Source: DATNNN01 sp035601815
GTDB taxonomy: Bacteria; Pseudomonadota; Alphaproteobacteria; Rhizobiales; Xanthobacteraceae
Length of the DNA: 14,213 nt
Assembly (NCBI GenBank): GCA_035601815.1
Contig: DATNNN010000124.1
Coordinates: 1 to 14,213 of the forward strand
Reading direction: 5' to 3'
Under the pieces are notes generated by a model that saw only the letters and a list, made by a program, of their open reading frames with translations, ran no database searches and had not been told where the DNA came from. The position numbers were made by a program, and so were the translations under genes. Shown here piece after piece: positions 13,522-14,213 of the stretch (positions are counted from its first letter, which is position 1; the number at the start of each line of letters is the position of its first letter).

Positions 13522-14213
13522 ATGGACGGCGTGCACTACCTGCTGAACGGATTGACGGCGCCGCTGTCGAGTCTCGTCAATCCCTCCTTCGGGCTGAGCA
13601 TCTTCTATCTGTTGTCGTCGTTGGTCGTGGTGGCGGGCGTGTACGCCGGCACACGCCGCCGCGTTCGCGGCAACCTGGTTCGCTTGTTTCATTATGCGCT
13701 GCCCAGGAAACTGCTGCTGCACCGATCGGCGCTGCTGGACTACCGCTACTACTTCATCAATGGAGCATTGCGCGCGCTGGTCTACGGCTGGCTGATCGTC
13801 GGAGGCGAGGTTTGGAGCCGGCTCACGCTGGCCGGCCTCGTAGGAATTTTCGGCGCGCACCAAGTGGACGCGACGACGAGCTACGCGGTCGCCGCGCTCA
13901 CGACGCTGATCTTCGTGGTCGCTTTCGATCTCGGGTACTGGGTTTCTCACTGGCTCCTGCACAAGAGCTCGCTGTTGTGGGAATTTCACAAGGTTCATCA
14001 CTCGGCCGAGGTGCTGAATCCTTTCACCGCCTATCGTTCCCATCCGGTCGAAGACCTGTTGTCGTTTAACTTCATCTCGATCGCGACCGGTTCATCCTAT
14101 GGCGTGCTCGTATACATATTTGGTGCTAACGCGCAGCCGTTCACGCTCTTGCAGATGAACGTGGTGATGCTGATGTATTTCCTGACGATCTTTCACCTGC
14201 GTCACACCCATGT
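13522..14213 (+). CDS. Sterol desaturase / fatty acid hydroxylase family protein (3' end beyond window)
   Basis: An open frame runs from ATG at 13522 through the right edge (230 complete codons, no stop). It is a membrane di-iron oxygenase family protein: histidine boxes HWLLH (His143, His147), HKVHH (His156, His159, His160) and HLRHTH (225-230) are in the expected order, and 'FHKVHHSAEVLNPFTAYRSH' carries the family signature around 155-174. The final HxxHH box should lie past the window. Hydrophobic segments flank the boxes, and an N-terminal helix lies at about 23-41. Such enzymes hydroxylate or desaturate lipids at the membrane surface; the lipid is not identifiable. The start has GAAGG about 13 nt upstream, a modest ribosome site. 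It lies 67 bp after the transporter on the same strand and may be co-transcribed. Confidence 0.88.
   Translation, partial: MDGVHYLLNGLTAPLSSLVNPSFGLSIFYLLSSLVVVAGVYAGTRRRVRGNLVRLFHYALPRKLLLHRSALLDYRYYFINGALRALVYGWLIVGGEVWSRLTLAGLVGIFGAHQVDATTSYAVAALTTLIFVVAFDLGYWVSHWLLHKSSLLWEFHKVHHSAEVLNPFTAYRSHPVEDLLSFNFISIATGSSYGVLVYIFGANAQPFTLLQMNVVMLMYFLTIFHLRHTH

Noticed and set aside
13456..14043. Minus-strand open frame of about 195 codons at the right end
   Set aside because: It is antisense to the sterol-desaturase family gene, whose histidine boxes are intact on the plus strand.
1..14213. CRISPR arrays, tRNA or rRNA genes, insertion sequences, prophage or defence genes
   Set aside because: I saw no regularly spaced repeats, cloverleaf sequences, transposase motifs or phage-type genes; the window is metabolic in character.

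Overview
The window is GC-rich DNA with long, tightly packed genes, good AGGAGG-type ribosome sites and several GTG starts. The protein types (a Tat-exported Rossmann protein, alphaproteobacterial-style E1/E2 subunits, a DUF3237 protein, a TcuA-like flavoprotein) suggest an alphaproteobacterium, probably Hyphomicrobiales. That placement is inference; there is no rRNA or marker gene here.

Layout, left to right. Positions 2-271 hold the 3' end of a gene cut by the window edge (perhaps a class III aminotransferase). An aldehyde dehydrogenase lies on the minus strand at 306-1781. It is divergent from a short-chain dehydrogenase (1894-2595, plus), and the 112-bp gap between them carries a 16-bp near-palindrome overlapping candidate promoters. 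The short-chain dehydrogenase ends exactly where the next minus-strand gene ends, with no base between them.

From 11068 down to 2596 everything is on the minus strand and closely spaced. In transcription order: E1-alpha and E1-beta of a thiamine-diphosphate 2-oxoacid/acetoin-type dehydrogenase (13-bp overlap), a succinate-semialdehyde-dehydrogenase-like enzyme (9-bp gap), the E2 acyltransferase (24-bp gap), a DUF3237 protein (34-bp gap), then after a gap of roughly 95-135 bp a TcuA-like flavoprotein, a 36-codon leftover of a flavoprotein N-terminus, and a DAO-type FAD oxidoreductase. This reads as a catabolic operon: flavoprotein and aldehyde oxidation steps could feed a 2-oxo intermediate to an E1/E2 complex that makes an acyl-CoA. 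No E3, transporter, regulator or TcuB partner is present, so the substrate cannot be named from the window.

A 308-bp divergent region (11069-11376) with short repeats separates that operon from a plus-strand group: a Tat-signal protein with an F420-reductase-like NAD(P)-binding fold (11377-12105), a membrane protein resembling the NTP/NDP-exchange (ATP/ADP translocase) family that starts in a GTGA overlap with it (12102-13454), and a sterol-desaturase/fatty-acid-hydroxylase family gene that runs off the right edge (13522-14213).

The most unusual items are the FAD-motif micro-ORF at 3975-4085, which sits exactly in register between two flavoprotein genes; the E1/E2 operon with an embedded aldehyde dehydrogenase, DUF3237 and two flavoproteins; and the Tat-exported reductase translationally coupled to a nucleotide-carrier-like membrane protein.
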